From NCBI RefSeq assembly GCF_039537585.1, contig NZ_BAABAU010000001.1, positions 2,170,001 to 2,234,000 of the forward strand: a DNA stretch of 64,000 bases, written 5' to 3'. The notes under the pieces are model-generated. The model had not been told where the DNA came from. It searched no databases and saw only the letters and a list, made by a program, of their open reading frames with translations. The translations under genes and the position numbers were made by a program. Positions 10,512 to 19,600 of the stretch are shown one piece after another (the first letter of the stretch is position 1; each line of letters starts with the position of its first letter). The stretch is from Frondihabitans peucedani (GTDB taxonomy: Bacteria; Actinomycetota; Actinomycetes; Actinomycetales; Microbacteriaceae).

Positions 10512-10628
10512 ATGAAGGTCAAGCCCAGCGTCAAGCCCATCTGCGAGCACTGCAAGGTGATTCGCCGCAACGGCCGCGTCATGGTCATCTGCAACAGCAA
10601 CCCGCGCCACAAGCAGCGCCAGGGCTGA
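10512..10628 (+). CDS. rpmJ: 50S ribosomal protein L36, zinc-binding form
   Basis: A 38-codon gene: [20 protein letters not shown] and then [18 protein letters not shown]. Cys11, Cys14, Cys27 and His33 form the zinc site of the C+ type of L36. It lies between infA and rpsM as expected. The 160 bases from its stop to rpsM hold a 7-bp hairpin (10724-10741) but no other gene. Confidence 0.96.
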   Translation: MKVKPSVKPICEHCKVIRRNGRVMVICNSNPRHKQRQG

Positions 10629-10788
10629 TCCCGCAGGCTGACAGCTCCACCGCATCACCCCAAGCAGCACCAGATCCGCAGGATCCCGAGACGGTCACTC
10701 GTCGAGGGAGACCGCGGGGACACCCAGGGCGGAGGCCCTGGCACCGGCGCTGTGACACACCTCCACCATCTCTCAAGGAGAAGCCACA

Positions 10789-11163
10789 ATGGCACGTCTA
10801 GCAGGCGTAGACATCCCGCGCGACAAGCGCGTGGAAGTCGCACTGACCTACATCTACGGAGTCGGCCGCACGCGCGCGCTCAAGACTCTCGCCGAGACCT
10901 CGATCGACGGCAACATCCGCGTCAAAGACCTGAGCGACGACCAGCTCGTCCTGCTCCGCGACTACATCGAGGGCAACTTCAAGGTAGAAGGTGACCTCCG
11001 CCGCGAGGTCGCCGCCGACATCCGCCGCAAGGTCGAGATCGGCAGCTACGAGGGCATCCGCCACCGCCGCGGTCTGCCCGTCCGCGGCCAGCGCACCAAG
11101 ACCAACGCTCGTACCCGCAAGGGCCCGAAGCGCACGGTCGCCGGCAAGAAGAAGGCTCGATAG
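10789..11163 (+). CDS. rpsM: 30S ribosomal protein S13
   Basis: The product is 124 residues, starting [20 protein letters not shown], with the C-terminal [21 protein letters not shown]13 sits in the 30S head and contacts the P-site tRNA and the 50S bridge. AAGGAGAA upstream is a strong ribosome binding site. Confidence 0.98.
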   Translation: MARLAGVDIPRDKRVEVALTYIYGVGRTRALKTLAETSIDGNIRVKDLSDDQLVLLRDYIEGNFKVEGDLRREVAADIRRKVEIGSYEGIRHRRGLPVRGQRTKTNARTRKGPKRTVAGKKKAR

Positions 11164-11207
11164 GCCCGGCGCTCGCCGTAGCCATTCCCAGGTTGTAGGA
11201 GAAAAAA

Positions 11208-11606
11208 TTGGCAGCACCGAAGTCGGCCGCGCGTAAGCCCCGCCGTAAAGAGAAGAAGAACGTCGCCGTGGGCCAGGCCCACATCAAGTCGACGTTCAAC
11301 AACACCATCGTTTCGATCACCGACCCGTCCGGGGCCGTCCTGAGCTGGGCTTCGTCCGGCGCCGTCGGCTTCAAGGGCTCGCGCAAGTCGACCCCGTTCG
11401 CGGCGCAGCTCGCTGCCGAGTCGGCTGCGCGTCAGGCGCAGGAGCACGGCGTCAAGAAGGTCGACGTGTTCGTCAAGGGCCCGGGTTCCGGCCGCGAGAC
11501 GGCGATCCGCTCGCTCCAGGCCGCTGGCCTCGAGGTCGGTTCGATCAACGACGTCACCCCGCAGGCGCACAACGGATGCCGCCCGCCGAAGCGCCGTCGC
11601 GTCTGA
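11208..11606 (+). CDS. rpsK: 30S ribosomal protein S11
   Basis: The product is 132 residues from a TTG start (AGGAGA lies 6 bases upstream, and [20 protein letters not shown] is the usual start). The S11 signature [15 protein letters not shown] and the C-terminal [18 protein letters not shown] are present. S11 lies on the 30S platform near the mRNA exit. rpsD, which follows rpsK in mycobacteria, is not here. Confidence 0.97.
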   Translation: MAAPKSAARKPRRKEKKNVAVGQAHIKSTFNNTIVSITDPSGAVLSWASSGAVGFKGSRKSTPFAAQLAAESAARQAQEHGVKKVDVFVKGPGSGRETAIRSLQAAGLEVGSINDVTPQAHNGCRPPKRRRV

Positions 11607-11617
11607 GTTAACAGTGC

Positions 11618-11712
11618 CGCCGCGTCCCCGGAGCACCCCGTGAGGGGGCTCCGGGGGTCGCGGCGTTCACCACGCAGTTCGTCGGCACAGGTGCTCCGGG
11701 GCGACCCGGAGC
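11618..11712 (+). promoter_or_regulatory. Two strong hairpins with interchangeable arms between rpsK and rpoA
   Basis: Hairpin 1 (11618-11665) has stems of 7, 9 and 4 bp broken by small bulges and is closed by a GTGA tetraloop. Hairpin 2 (11693-11700 with 11705-11712) has 8 bp and loop GCGA. Arm CCCGGAGC occurs at 11627 and 11705 and its complement GCTCCGGG at 11648 and 11693, so each arm can pair with two partners. No T-run follows either hairpin. The arrangement resembles an attenuator, but no leader peptide or ligand site was recognised. Confidence 0.6.
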
Positions 11713-11807
11713 GGCCTGTGCATCTCACAACTCAAAAGACCGACTGACAGCCACCAGTCGTACCGCCAAGAGTCATATGCAGGGCTCTTCGCCGAAAGGA
11801 ATCCACA

Positions 11808-12800
11808 GTGCTCATTGCACAGCGCCCCACCCTCACCGAGGAGAACATCTCGGAGTTCCGCTCCCGCTTCGTGATCGAGCCCCTCGAGCCCGGCTTCGGC
11901 TACACGCTCGGCAACTCGATGCGTCGCACCCTCCTCTCGTCGATTCCCGGAGCGGCTGTCACCAGCATCCGCATCGACGGCGTGCTCCACGAGTTCACGA
12001 CGGTCCCCGGTGTCAAAGAAGACGTCACCGAGGTCATCCTGAACATCAAGAGCCTCGTCGTCTCGAGCGAGCACGACGAGCCGATCACCGCCTACCTGCG
12101 CAAGCAGGGTGCCGGTCAGGTCACCGCCGCCGACATCTCGGTCCCGGCCGGTGTCGAGGTGCACAACCCCGAGCTCGTCATCGCGACCCTGAACGACAAG
12201 GCCAAGTTCGAACTCGAGCTGACCATCGAGCGCGGCCGCGGCTACGTGTCGGCGGTCCAGAACCGCTCGGAGTTCTCCGAGGCCGGTCAGATCCCGATCG
12301 ACTCGATCTACTCGCCCGTCCTCAAGGTGACCTACCGCGTCGAGGCGACTCGTGCCGGTGAGCGCACCGACTTCGACCGCCTGGTGGTCGACGTCGAGAC
12401 CAAGCCCGCGATCAGCCCCCGCGACGCCATCGCGTCGGCCGGCCGCACCCTGGTCGAGCTCTTCGGTCTCGCCCGTGAGCTCAACACCGCCGCCGAGGGC
12501 ATCGAGATCGGCCCCGCGCCGGTCGACGCCGTCCTCTCGTCGGAGCTGCAGACCCCGATCGAGGACCTCGATCTGTCGGTGCGCAGCTACAACTGCCTGA
12601 AGCGCGAGGGCATCAACACGGTGTCCGAGCTCGTCGCCCTGTCGGAGACGCAGCTCATGAACATCCGCAACTTCGGTCAGAAGTCGGTCGACGAGGTGAA
12701 GGACAAGCTCGTCGAGCTCGGCCTCTCGCTGAAAGACACCGTTCCCGGCTTCGACGGCGCTCACTTCTACAGCGGCTACGACGAGGACGAGACCAACTAG
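11808..12800 (+). CDS. rpoA: RNA polymerase alpha subunit
   Basis: The product is 330 residues from GTG ([20 protein letters not shown]). The assembly domain contains [20 protein letters not shown]; the C-terminal domain starts around residue 245 and has the helix-hairpin-helix [21 protein letters not shown] that contacts UP-element DNA and activators. The protein forms the dimer on which beta and beta' assemble. It is separated from rpsK by 201 bases with structured RNA, so its expression may be partly uncoupled from the ribosomal genes upstream. Confidence 0.98.
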   Translation: MLIAQRPTLTEENISEFRSRFVIEPLEPGFGYTLGNSMRRTLLSSIPGAAVTSIRIDGVLHEFTTVPGVKEDVTEVILNIKSLVVSSEHDEPITAYLRKQGAGQVTAADISVPAGVEVHNPELVIATLNDKAKFELELTIERGRGYVSAVQNRSEFSEAGQIPIDSIYSPVLKVTYRVEATRAGERTDFDRLVVDVETKPAISPRDAIASAGRTLVELFGLARELNTAAEGIEIGPAPVDAVLSSELQTPIEDLDLSVRSYNCLKREGINTVSELVALSETQLMNIRNFGQKSVDEVKDKLVELGLSLKDTVPGFDGAHFYSGYDEDETN

Positions 12801-12847
12801 GTCCCGCCCCTCGACGCCCTCCACCTCTCGACACTTTAGGAAAAGAC

Positions 12848-13501
12848 ATGCCCAAGCCCACCAAGGGTCCCCGCCTCGGAGGCGGCCCGGCGCACGAGCG
12901 CCTGCTGCTCGCCAACATGGCCGGCCAGCTGTTCACGCACAAGAGCATCAAGACGACCGAGACCAAGGCCAAGCGCCTGCGTCCCGTCGCCGAGCGCCTG
13001 GTCACGTTCGCCAAGCGCGGCGACCTCCACTCGCGTCGTCGCGTCCAGAGCATCCTGCGCAACAAAGAGGCCACGCACATCCTGTTCTCCGAGGTCGCGC
13101 CCCTGCTGGAGCTCCGTGAGGGCGGTTACACCCGCATCACCAAGCTCGGCTTCCGCAAGGGCGACAACGCGTCGATGGTGCAGATCGAGCTCGTCCTCGA
13201 GCCCGTGAGCCCGAAGACCAAGGGCGCTGCCAAGAGCTCGCGCTCCTCGGCTGCTGCCGTCCCGGCGACCACCCAGGCGCTCCTCGACGAGCCGTCCGAC
13301 GAGCTGACCGCTTCTGACGAGGCGATCATCGAGGCCACGACCGAGGCTCCCGTCGACTCCGACGAGACCCCCGAGACGACCGCCGAGCTCGAGAGCGAGT
13401 CGTCCGACGAGCTGACCGCCTCCGACGAGACGATCATCGAGGCCACCACCGAGGCGCCGGCCGACGAGGCCGCCGCCGACGAGGGCGACGCCAAGAAGTA
13501 G
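12848..13501 (+). CDS. rplQ: 50S ribosomal protein L17 with long acidic repeat tail
   Basis: The product is 217 residues. L17 proper ([20 protein letters not shown] to [16 protein letters not shown]) ends near residue 120. L17 lies next to the peptide exit tunnel. Behind it are about 95 residues, mostly acidic, containing two copies of [20 protein letters not shown] (one in variant form) about 36 residues apart; the duplication is also evident in the DNA (near 13292 and 13401). The repeat is absent from ordinary L17 and is probably disordered. A 13-bp hairpin terminator follows. Confidence 0.96.
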   Translation: MPKPTKGPRLGGGPAHERLLLANMAGQLFTHKSIKTTETKAKRLRPVAERLVTFAKRGDLHSRRRVQSILRNKEATHILFSEVAPLLELREGGYTRITKLGFRKGDNASMVQIELVLEPVSPKTKGAAKSSRSSAAAVPATTQALLDEPSDELTASDEAIIEATTEAPVDSDETPETTAELESESSDELTASDETIIEATTEAPADEAAADEGDAKK

Positions 13502-13524
13502 TCCGCTCCACTGCACCACAGCCT

Positions 13525-13556
13525 GAAGGCCCGCCTCTCTCGGAGGCGGGCCTTCT
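13525..13556 (+). terminator. Terminator after rplQ
   Basis: Perfect 13-bp GC-rich stem (13525-13537 with 13543-13555) and a 5-base loop, ending the rpoA-rplQ transcript before truA. Confidence 0.85.
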
Positions 13557-13573
13557 CGCGATCCTGCGCCATT

Positions 13574-13579
13574 TAGGAT
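13574..13579 (+). promoter_or_regulatory. -10 box of truA (leaderless type)
   Basis: TAGGAT lies 7 bases before the GTG of truA, so transcription should start at or next to the start codon. No -35 match is visible; the -35 position falls in the preceding terminator. Confidence 0.5.
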
Positions 13580-13586
13580 TGTCGGC

Positions 13587-14471
13587 GTGGAAAACGAGAG
13601 CGGAGCCGTGCGACTGAGGCTCGACGTCTCGTACGACGGCACCGCCTTCAACGGCTGGAGCACGCAGCCCGGTCTCCGCACCGTCCAGGGCGAGATCGAG
13701 GCCGCGCTCGACACGACGTTCCGGCGCTACCTTCCGGCTCCGCGCCTCGTCGTCGCCGGACGCACCGACGCCGGCGTCCACGCCACAGGGCAGGTCGCCC
13801 ACCTCGACCTGACGGCTGCGCAGCACGCGTTCCTGCAGGTCCCGCACCGCAACAAGACGAAGTACCCGCCGTTCCCGCCGGCGCTCCGGCTCGCGCGCAG
13901 GATCAACGGGCTGGCCGGCGCAGAAGACGACCTCCACGTCACACACGCCTCGGTGGTGCCCGCGACCTTCGATGCCCGCTACTCGGCGCTCTGGCGCGAG
14001 TACGAGTACCGCGTGAGCGACCTGACCGGGCCCCGGCACCCCATTCGGCGCTTCGACACCCTCTGGTTCGACGCGACGGTCGACGTCGACCTCATGAACG
14101 CCACCGCGCTGAGCCTCCTGGGGCTGCACGACTGGGCGGCCTACTGCAGACCCCGGGTGGGAGCGACGACCGTGCGGACGCTCCAGGAGTTCCACTGGCG
14201 GCGCGATCCGGACGGGATCCTGGTCGCCCGCGTCCGGGCCGATGCGTTCTGCCACAGCATGGTGCGCTCTCTCGTCGGCGTCACGCTGGCCGTGGGGGAG
14301 GGGCGGCTCGCGCTGGCAGACGCCGCGCGCATCCGCGAGGCGCGGCTCCGGAGCGGCGAGTTCAAGGTCGCGCAGGCGCACGGGCTGACGCTCCGCGAGG
14401 TGTCGTATCCGCACGAGGAGCAGTTCGAGGCGCGGGCCGAGCTGACCCGGGCGCGGCGCGCTGCGCTCTGA
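13587..14471 (+). CDS. truA: tRNA pseudouridine(38-40) synthase
   Basis: The product is 294 residues from GTG. The catalytic Asp (residue 61) lies in AGRTDAGVHATGQVAHLD, and later segments YEYRVSD and VRADAFCHSMVRSLVG are typical of TruA. The enzyme makes pseudouridine at positions 38-40 of the tRNA anticodon arm. It follows the rpoA-rplQ terminator and has its own -10 box. AGG codons are used for Arg in AGGATC contexts. Confidence 0.96.
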   Translation: MENESGAVRLRLDVSYDGTAFNGWSTQPGLRTVQGEIEAALDTTFRRYLPAPRLVVAGRTDAGVHATGQVAHLDLTAAQHAFLQVPHRNKTKYPPFPPALRLARRINGLAGAEDDLHVTHASVVPATFDARYSALWREYEYRVSDLTGPRHPIRRFDTLWFDATVDVDLMNATALSLLGLHDWAAYCRPRVGATTVRTLQEFHWRRDPDGILVARVRADAFCHSMVRSLVGVTLAVGEGRLALADAARIREARLRSGEFKVAQAHGLTLREVSYPHEEQFEARAELTRARRAAL

Positions 14472-14475
14472 AGGG

Positions 14476-14497
14476 GCGCAGGCCCGGGATCCTGCGC
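14476..14497 (+). terminator. Possible weak terminator after truA
   Basis: A 7-bp stem, GCGCAGG (14476-14482) with CCTGCGC (14491-14497), starts 5 bases after the truA stop. The right arm is part of a GATCCTGC motif. No T-run follows. Confidence 0.35.
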
Positions 14498-14536
14498 TCG
14501 ACGGCACCGGCACCGGCACCGCACGCCCGGGCGCGG

Positions 14537-14565
14537 TTGCCCGGAGCCCGGTCTTCCTGTAACGT
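14537..14565 (+). promoter_or_regulatory. Promoter of rplM-rpsI
   Basis: TTGCCC (14537-14542) and TAACGT (14560-14565) with exactly 17 bases between. Transcription should begin near 14572, giving a leader of about 130 bases before the GTG of rplM. The rest of the 234-base gap after truA holds only the small hairpin listed separately and a short GGCACC repeat. Confidence 0.65.
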
Positions 14566-14705
14566 CTCCGATTGGTGTCTGCGCAACTGCGCGCTCTCGC
14601 CCGAAGTTGAGCCCTCCACCTGACTCGTTCACGCCTCATCGAGGCACGAACGGCAACGGAGCGGGATTCACGAACCTCTCACCTCGACCAGAAAGCAGCA
14701 CTACT

Positions 14706-15152
14706 GTGACGCGCACTTTCTCCCCCACCCCGGTTGATGTCCAGCCGCAGTGGCTGATCATCGACGCCGAAGACATCGTCCTCGGCCGTCTCGCCAGCCA
14801 CGTCGCCGCGCTTCTGCGCGGCAAGCACAAGCCCACGTTCGCTCCCCACATGGACATGGGCGACTTCGTCATCGTCGTCAACGCCGAGAAGGTCGCACTG
14901 ACCGGCTCCAAGCTGCAGACGAAGCTGGCCTACCGCCACTCGGGCTACCCGGGCGGCCTCACGGCTCAGACCTACTCCGAGATGCTCGAGAAGCACCCGA
15001 CGCGCGCGGTCGAGAAGGCCATCCGCGGCATGCTTCCGAAGAACTCCCTCGGTCGCGCGCAGATCCAGAAGCTGAAGGTGTACGCGGGTCCTGAGCACCC
15101 TCACGCGGCACAGAAGCCCACGCCGTACACCCTCGACCAGGTCGCCCAGTAG
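14706..15152 (+). CDS. rplM: 50S ribosomal protein L13
   Basis: The product is 148 residues from GTG ([20 protein letters not shown]). The L13 signature [20 protein letters not shown] and the C-terminal [16 protein letters not shown] are present. L13 is an early 50S assembly protein. Upstream, AGAAAGCAG is a modest ribosome binding site. rpsI follows after 32 bases, the universal L13-S9 pair. Confidence 0.97.
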   Translation: MTRTFSPTPVDVQPQWLIIDAEDIVLGRLASHVAALLRGKHKPTFAPHMDMGDFVIVVNAEKVALTGSKLQTKLAYRHSGYPGGLTAQTYSEMLEKHPTRAVEKAIRGMLPKNSLGRAQIQKLKVYAGPEHPHAAQKPTPYTLDQVAQ

Positions 15153-15184
15153 CGCCCGCTAAAGACCTAAAGGACTTATTCACA

Positions 15185-15670
15185 GTGGCCAGCATCGCCG
15201 ATTCCATCGAAAACACCCCCGAGAGCTTCACGACCGAGAGCGCCGCTCCTGTCGAGGCCTCGGCTCCCCGTCCCGTCCTCACCGTCGGCGGCGGCGCCGT
15301 CGGTCGCCGCAAGCAGGCGATCGCCCGCGTGCGCCTCACGCCCGGCACCGGTGTCATCACCGTCAACGGCCGTGCGCTCGACGAGTACTTCCCCAACAAG
15401 CTGCACCAGCAGCTGATCAACGACCCGTTCAAGGTCCTCGACCTGCTCGGCTCGTACGACGTCGTCGCGAAGATCTCCGGCGGTGGCCCCTCGGGTCAGG
15501 CCGGCGCCCTCCGCCTCGGCATCAGCCGCACGCTGAACGAGATCGACGAAGAGAACAACCGCGCCGAGCTGAAGAAGGCGGGCTTCCTCAGCCGCGACGC
15601 TCGCGTCAAGGAGCGCAAGAAGGCCGGTCTCAAGAAGGCCCGTAAGGCTCCTCAGTTCTCCAAGCGCTAG
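15185..15670 (+). CDS. rpsI: 30S ribosomal protein S9
   Basis: The product is 161 residues from GTG. About 35 N-terminal residues precede the S9 fold ([20 protein letters not shown]). The tail ends [14 protein letters not shown], whose final Lys-Arg contacts the P-site tRNA. glmM starts 19 bases after the stop and probably shares the transcript. Confidence 0.98.
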   Translation: MASIADSIENTPESFTTESAAPVEASAPRPVLTVGGGAVGRRKQAIARVRLTPGTGVITVNGRALDEYFPNKLHQQLINDPFKVLDLLGSYDVVAKISGGGPSGQAGALRLGISRTLNEIDEENNRAELKKAGFLSRDARVKERKKAGLKKARKAPQFSKR

Positions 15671-15689
15671 TCACCGGCAGGGCTTCGCG

Positions 15690-17060
15690 ATGACGCGTCT
15701 CTTCGGAACCGACGGAGTTCGGGGCCTCGCCAACCGCGAGTTGACGGCCGTACTCGCCCTGGGCCTCGCCCAGGCGAGTGCGGTCGTGCTCACGAAGGGG
15801 CATCACGCCGATGCCCGCCGTGCCGAGGGGCGACGACCCGTCGCCCTCCTGGCGCGCGACCCCCGCATCTCGGGGGAGTTCCTCGCCGCGGCCGTCGCCG
15901 CAGGCCTGGCCTCGTCGGGTGTCGACGTGCTCGACGCCGGCGTGATCCCGACGCCCGCGGCGGCGTTCCTGGTCGCCGACTCCGGAGCCGACTTCGGGGT
16001 CATGATCAGTGCCTCGCACAACCCGGCGCCCGACAACGGCATCAAGTTCTTCGCCTTCGGCGGCGCGAAGCTGCCCGACGAGGTCGAAGACCGCATCGAG
16101 GCCACGATGGACGCCCCGCGGCTCATGCCCGTCGGCGGCGATGTCGGCAGGATCCGGCGCTTCGCCGACGCGGAAGACCGCTACGTCGTCCACCTCCTCG
16201 GTGCCGTCCGGAACCGCCTCGACGGCATCCACGTCGTGCTCGACTGCGCCAACGGCGCGGCGGCCGGCGTCTCGCCCGAGGTGTTCCACGACCTCGGCGC
16301 ACGCGTCACCGTCATCGGTGCCGACCCCGACGGCGTCAACATCAACGACGGGGTGGGCTCGACCCACCTCGCTCAGCTCTCCGCGGCTGTCCTCGAGCAC
16401 GGCGCCGACGTCGGCATCGCCCACGACGGCGACGCCGACCGCTGCCTCGCGGTCGACGCGTCGGGCGCCGTCGTCGACGGCGACCAGATCATGGCGATCC
16501 TCGCTCTCTCGCTCAAAGAGCGCGGGGCGCTGAAAGACGACACGCTCGTCGCGACCGTCATGAGCAACCTCGGCCTGAAGCGGGCCATGCAGGATCACGG
16601 CGTCCGCGTCGTCGAGACCGGCGTCGGCGACCGCTACGTGCTCGAGGAGATGAACGAGCACGGCTTCAGCCTCGGCGGCGAGCAGTCGGGCCACATCATC
16701 TTCGCCGAGCACGCCACCACCGGCGACGGGGTCCTCACCGGGCTGTCGCTCGTGGCCGAGATGGCCAGGACGGGCAAGTCGCTGGCGGAGCTGGCCTCCG
16801 TCATGACGGTGTTCCCGCAGATCCTGATCAACGTGCGCGACGTCGACCGCGCGCGGCTGCACGGCGACGAGGTCGTCGCGGCAGCCGTGGCAGCCGCCGA
16901 GGAGTCGCTCGGAGACGCCGGCCGGGTGCTGCTGCGCCCGTCGGGCACCGAGCAGCTCGTCCGCGTCATGGTCGAGGCCGCCTCGCAGGACGACGCCGAC
17001 AGGATCGCGCACTCGCTCGCCGAGGTCGTGCGGGAGCGGCTGGGGAACGCGGCGGCCTAG
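15690..17060 (+). CDS. glmM: Phosphoglucosamine mutase
   Basis: The product is 456 residues. Ser109 in [16 protein letters not shown] is the phosphorylated catalytic serine, [11 protein letters not shown] binds Mg2+, [10 protein letters not shown] contacts the sugar, and [12 protein letters not shown] binds the phosphate. The enzyme converts glucosamine-6-phosphate to glucosamine-1-phosphate for UDP-GlcNAc and thus peptidoglycan. The start [15 protein letters not shown] is typical. glmS, the preceding pathway step, is 2.5 kb downstream. Confidence 0.97.
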   Translation: MTRLFGTDGVRGLANRELTAVLALGLAQASAVVLTKGHHADARRAEGRRPVALLARDPRISGEFLAAAVAAGLASSGVDVLDAGVIPTPAAAFLVADSGADFGVMISASHNPAPDNGIKFFAFGGAKLPDEVEDRIEATMDAPRLMPVGGDVGRIRRFADAEDRYVVHLLGAVRNRLDGIHVVLDCANGAAAGVSPEVFHDLGARVTVIGADPDGVNINDGVGSTHLAQLSAAVLEHGADVGIAHDGDADRCLAVDASGAVVDGDQIMAILALSLKERGALKDDTLVATVMSNLGLKRAMQDHGVRVVETGVGDRYVLEEMNEHGFSLGGEQSGHIIFAEHATTGDGVLTGLSLVAEMARTGKSLAELASVMTVFPQILINVRDVDRARLHGDEVVAAAVAAAEESLGDAGRVLLRPSGTEQLVRVMVEAASQDDADRIAHSLAEVVRERLGNAAA

Positions 17061-17081
17061 CTGCTGCTGCTGCTGCTGCTG
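17061..17081. repeat. (CTG)7 tract directly after the glmM stop
   Basis: Seven perfect CTG units start on the base after the stop codon, followed by an imperfect run (GCTGCTGCTGCGG near 17089). A similar, shorter CTG-rich stretch follows the guaB stop at 39511. Confidence 0.85.
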
Positions 17082-17120
17082 CTTGCGGCTGCTGCTGCGG
17101 CTACGTCTTGCGGCGCCGCA

Positions 17121-17164
17121 GGTCGGCGTCGGCACCTGTCCGCGGACAGGTGCCGCTGCCGACC
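17121..17164. repeat. 44-bp palindrome centred on CCGCGG
   Basis: Two 22-base arms meet at GTCCG|CGGAC with a single mismatch. It lies between glmM and the MFS gene and probably acts as a terminator for glmM. Both the palindrome and the stretch just before it (TGCGGCGCCGCAGG) resemble those at 33523-33564. Confidence 0.8.
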
Positions 17165-17190
17165 CGCGGTGCCGACGGCCGCGGACGGCG

Positions 17191-17196
17191 TAACGT
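17191..17196 (+). promoter_or_regulatory. -10 box of the MFS gene (leaderless type)
   Basis: TAACGT ends 7 bases before the GTG at 17203; no -35 match. Confidence 0.45.
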
Positions 17197-17202
17197 CGAC
17201 GG

Positions 17203-18402
17203 GTGAGCTCAGGATCGACCCCCGCACCCGCCCGGCAGTCCCTCGGCTTCGCCGCCGTGGTGTTCGTCTTCGCCGTCGTCATGATCGGCACCACTCTGCC
17301 GACGCCGATCTACCCCGAGTACCAGAGGCAGTTCGGCTTCTCCGGCGGGACGACGACCGTGCTCTTCGCCGTGTACGCGGCGGGTGTCATCGCGGCCCTC
17401 GTCGGCGTCGGGCAGCTGAGCCAGATCGTCGGTCGTCGACCCATGCTCCTGGCCGGGGTCGTGCTGTCGCTCGTCAGCGCCGTCCTCTTCGCCATCGGGA
17501 CCGCCGAGAGCCTGCTCTTCGTCGGCCGCGTGTTCTCCGGCTTCTCGGCCGGCATCCTGACCAGCACGGGCACCGTGGCGGTGCTCGAGCAGGCCCCGAA
17601 GGCGCGCAAGGCTGTTGCCGGAGCCCTGGCCACCGCGGCGAACATCGGCGGCCTCGGCCTCGGCATGTTCCTCGCCGGGCTGCTGGCGCAGGTGACGCCC
17701 TGGCCGACACGCGCGCCCTACGTGGTGCACGCGATCCTGCTGGTGATCGCCGGGGTGGCCCTGCTCGTGGTCCGGGAGACCGTCGAGAAGAAGCAGGATG
17801 CGCGGTTCCGGCTGCAGCGGCCGGGCGTGCCGAGCGAGGCGAGGCGCGTCTTCGCGGCGGCCTCCATCGGCGCCGTCGCCGGCTTCGCGGTCTGCGGCCT
17901 CTACTCGTCGGTGGCGCCGAACTTCGTCGGGACCGTGCTCGGCATCCACTCGCCGCTGGTCGTCGGCGTGACGACCGCGTCGCTGTTCGCCGCCTCCGCC
18001 GTCGCGCAGATCGTGCTCGGCAGGCTCGGGCTCGTGCCGGCCATCGCGACCGGGAGCATCCAGCTGTTCGTCGGGATGATCCTGCTCGCCGTCGCCCTGC
18101 CGCTCGCCTCGCTCGCGCTGCTGCTGGTCTCGTCGGTCGTGTCGGGTGCCGGCCAGGGACTGCTGTTCAGTTTCGGGCTGCGCGCGATCGTCGCGGCGGC
18201 CCCCGACGACAGGCGGACGGAGGCGACGAGCGCGTACTTCGTCGTGGCGTACCTCGCGATCTCGGTGCCGGCGATCCTGGCCGGTGTGGCCGAGGGGCTG
18301 ATCGGGCTCACGGCGACGGGGGTCGGGTACGCGGCCGTGATGGGGGTGCTGTGCGTGGTGGCCTTCGCCGGTCGGGGGCGCTTCGCGGGCGTCGCCGACT
18401 GA
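17203..18402 (+). CDS. MFS transporter, probable drug or metabolite exporter
   Basis: The product is 399 residues with about 12 hydrophobic helices and the Arg-rich loop after helix 2 (GQLSQIVGRRPMLLAG) typical of the major facilitator superfamily. The N-terminal part PTPIYPEYQRQFGFS is common in actinobacterial MFS proteins of unknown substrate. It is a single gene with its own -10 box, ended by a 60-bp palindrome shared with the convergent coaA. Substrate cannot be deduced. Confidence 0.88.
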   Translation: MSSGSTPAPARQSLGFAAVVFVFAVVMIGTTLPTPIYPEYQRQFGFSGGTTTVLFAVYAAGVIAALVGVGQLSQIVGRRPMLLAGVVLSLVSAVLFAIGTAESLLFVGRVFSGFSAGILTSTGTVAVLEQAPKARKAVAGALATAANIGGLGLGMFLAGLLAQVTPWPTRAPYVVHAILLVIAGVALLVVRETVEKKQDARFRLQRPGVPSEARRVFAAASIGAVAGFAVCGLYSSVAPNFVGTVLGIHSPLVVGVTTASLFAASAVAQIVLGRLGLVPAIATGSIQLFVGMILLAVALPLASLALLLVSSVVSGAGQGLLFSFGLRAIVAAAPDDRRTEATSAYFVVAYLAISVPAILAGVAEGLIGLTATGVGYAAVMGVLCVVAFAGRGRFAGVAD

Positions 18403-18419
18403 CCCCGGGGTCGCCTCAG

Positions 18420-18479
18420 ACCCTCGCGATCGGCTGGCGCGGTGGTCCTAGGACCACCGGCGCGGCCGATCGCGAGGGT
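18420..18479. terminator. 60-bp palindromic bidirectional terminator between MFS gene and coaA
   Basis: Two 30-base arms centred on CCT|AGG. The outer 15 bases (ACCCTCGCGATCGGC) and inner 9 bases pair perfectly; only the GC-rich section between them is mismatched. It stands between two convergent genes and can serve both strands. Confidence 0.8.
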
Positions 18480-18548
18480 TTGAACGACGCGGGCGGACGG
18501 ACGGGGCGCCGGGCGCGGTGAGGGGAGGGGAGCGGGCGCGGGCGCGAG

Positions 18549-19496
18549 TCAGATCTTGCGGAGGAGGACCGACGCGACCTTGTGGTCGGGGCCCTTGCGC
18601 AGCACGAGGGTCGCGCGCGAGCGGGTGGGCTGCACGTTCTGCTTGAGGTTGGGCTCGTTGACGGTGCGCCAGACCTCGCGGGCGAAGCCCAGGGCCTCGT
18701 CTTCGGGGATCGACGAGAAGCGGTGGAAGAACGACTCCTCCTGGCTGAAGGCTCCCTCGCGGAGCTGCCGGAAGCGCTCGACGAACCAGTTCTCGATGTC
18801 GTGCGTGCGGGCGTCGACGTAGACCGTGAAGTCGAACAGGTCGCTCAGGGCCAGGCGGCCGCCGACAGCGGGCTGCAGGACGTTGAGGCCCTCCACGATG
18901 AGGATGTCGGGGCGCCGGATCACGACCTCCGCCCCCGGCACGATGTCGTACTCGACGTGCGAGTAGAACGGTGCCCGCACCTCCTCCGCCCCGCTCTTCA
19001 CGCGTGACACGAACTTCAGCAGGGACCGGCGGTCGTACGACTCGGGGAAGCCCTTGCGGTCCATGATGCCGCGACGCTCGAGCTCGGCGTTCGGGTAGAG
19101 GAAGCCGTCCGTGGTGATCAGCTCGACCCGCGGGGTGTCGCTCCAGCGCGACAGGAGCTCGCGCAGGAGACGCGCGACCGTCGATTTGCCCACCGCGACG
19201 GATCCTGCGACGCCGATCACGAACGGGGTGCGCTGCGCGCGCTCTCCGAGGAAGTCGCTGGTGGCCCGGTGGAGGCTCTGCGCCCCGGCAGCGTAGAGGT
19301 TGATCAGCCGGCTGAGGGGCACGTAGACGTCGCTGACCTCCTGCAGGTCGAGCCGGTCGCCGAGCCCTCGGAGCTGGACCAGCTCGGTCTCGGTGAGCGG
19401 GTTCTTCGCCACCGGCGCCAGCGCAGCCCAGGCGTCGCGGTCGACCTCGACGAACGGCGTCAGATGGGCAGGGGAGGTGGCGGTCGCGTCGGCCAT
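18549..19496 (-). CDS. coaA: Pantothenate kinase, type I
   Basis: The product is 315 residues. Walker [13 protein letters not shown], the segment [15 protein letters not shown] and the [11 protein letters not shown] strand are diagnostic of the CoaA family. It phosphorylates pantothenate, the controlled first step of CoA synthesis. I place the start at ATG 19496 because TAGCCT (19510-19505, minus strand) lies 9 bases before it; the frame stays open far upstream, but only as antisense to glmS. Confidence 0.96.
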   Translation of the reverse strand: MADATATSPAHLTPFVEVDRDAWAALAPVAKNPLTETELVQLRGLGDRLDLQEVSDVYVPLSRLINLYAAGAQSLHRATSDFLGERAQRTPFVIGVAGSVAVGKSTVARLLRELLSRWSDTPRVELITTDGFLYPNAELERRGIMDRKGFPESYDRRSLLKFVSRVKSGAEEVRAPFYSHVEYDIVPGAEVVIRRPDILIVEGLNVLQPAVGGRLALSDLFDFTVYVDARTHDIENWFVERFRQLREGAFSQEESFFHRFSSIPEDEALGFAREVWRTVNEPNLKQNVQPTRSRATLVLRKGPDHKVASVLLRKI

Positions 19497-19519
19497 AAGT
19501 CGAAAGGCTATACGCCGAC

Positions 19520-19583
19520 AGGCGGACCGGCCTGCAGCGCGAGGCGGATGAGGCCTGCAGCGCGAGGCGGACGAGCCTCGCAG
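19520..19583. repeat. Tandem repeat in the coaA/glmS divergent promoter region
   Basis: Almost three copies of a 22-23-bp unit starting AGGCGGA; an identical 20-base block occurs at 19529 and 19552. It fills most of the 111-base gap between two divergent genes and could hold operator sites or be a slippage-prone spacer. Confidence 0.7.
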
Positions 19584-19594
19584 TCGGCGTCGAA

Positions 19595-19600
19595 TAGGCT
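19595..19600 (+). promoter_or_regulatory. -10 box of glmS (leaderless type)
   Basis: TAGGCT ends 8 bases before the glmS ATG. With so short a leader there is no room for a glmS ribozyme, and none was seen. Confidence 0.5.

Noticed and set aside
17061-17081. Coding poly-Leu or poly-Ala extension of glmM
   Set aside because: The TAG stop directly precedes the CTG tract and glmM ends at its usual length.
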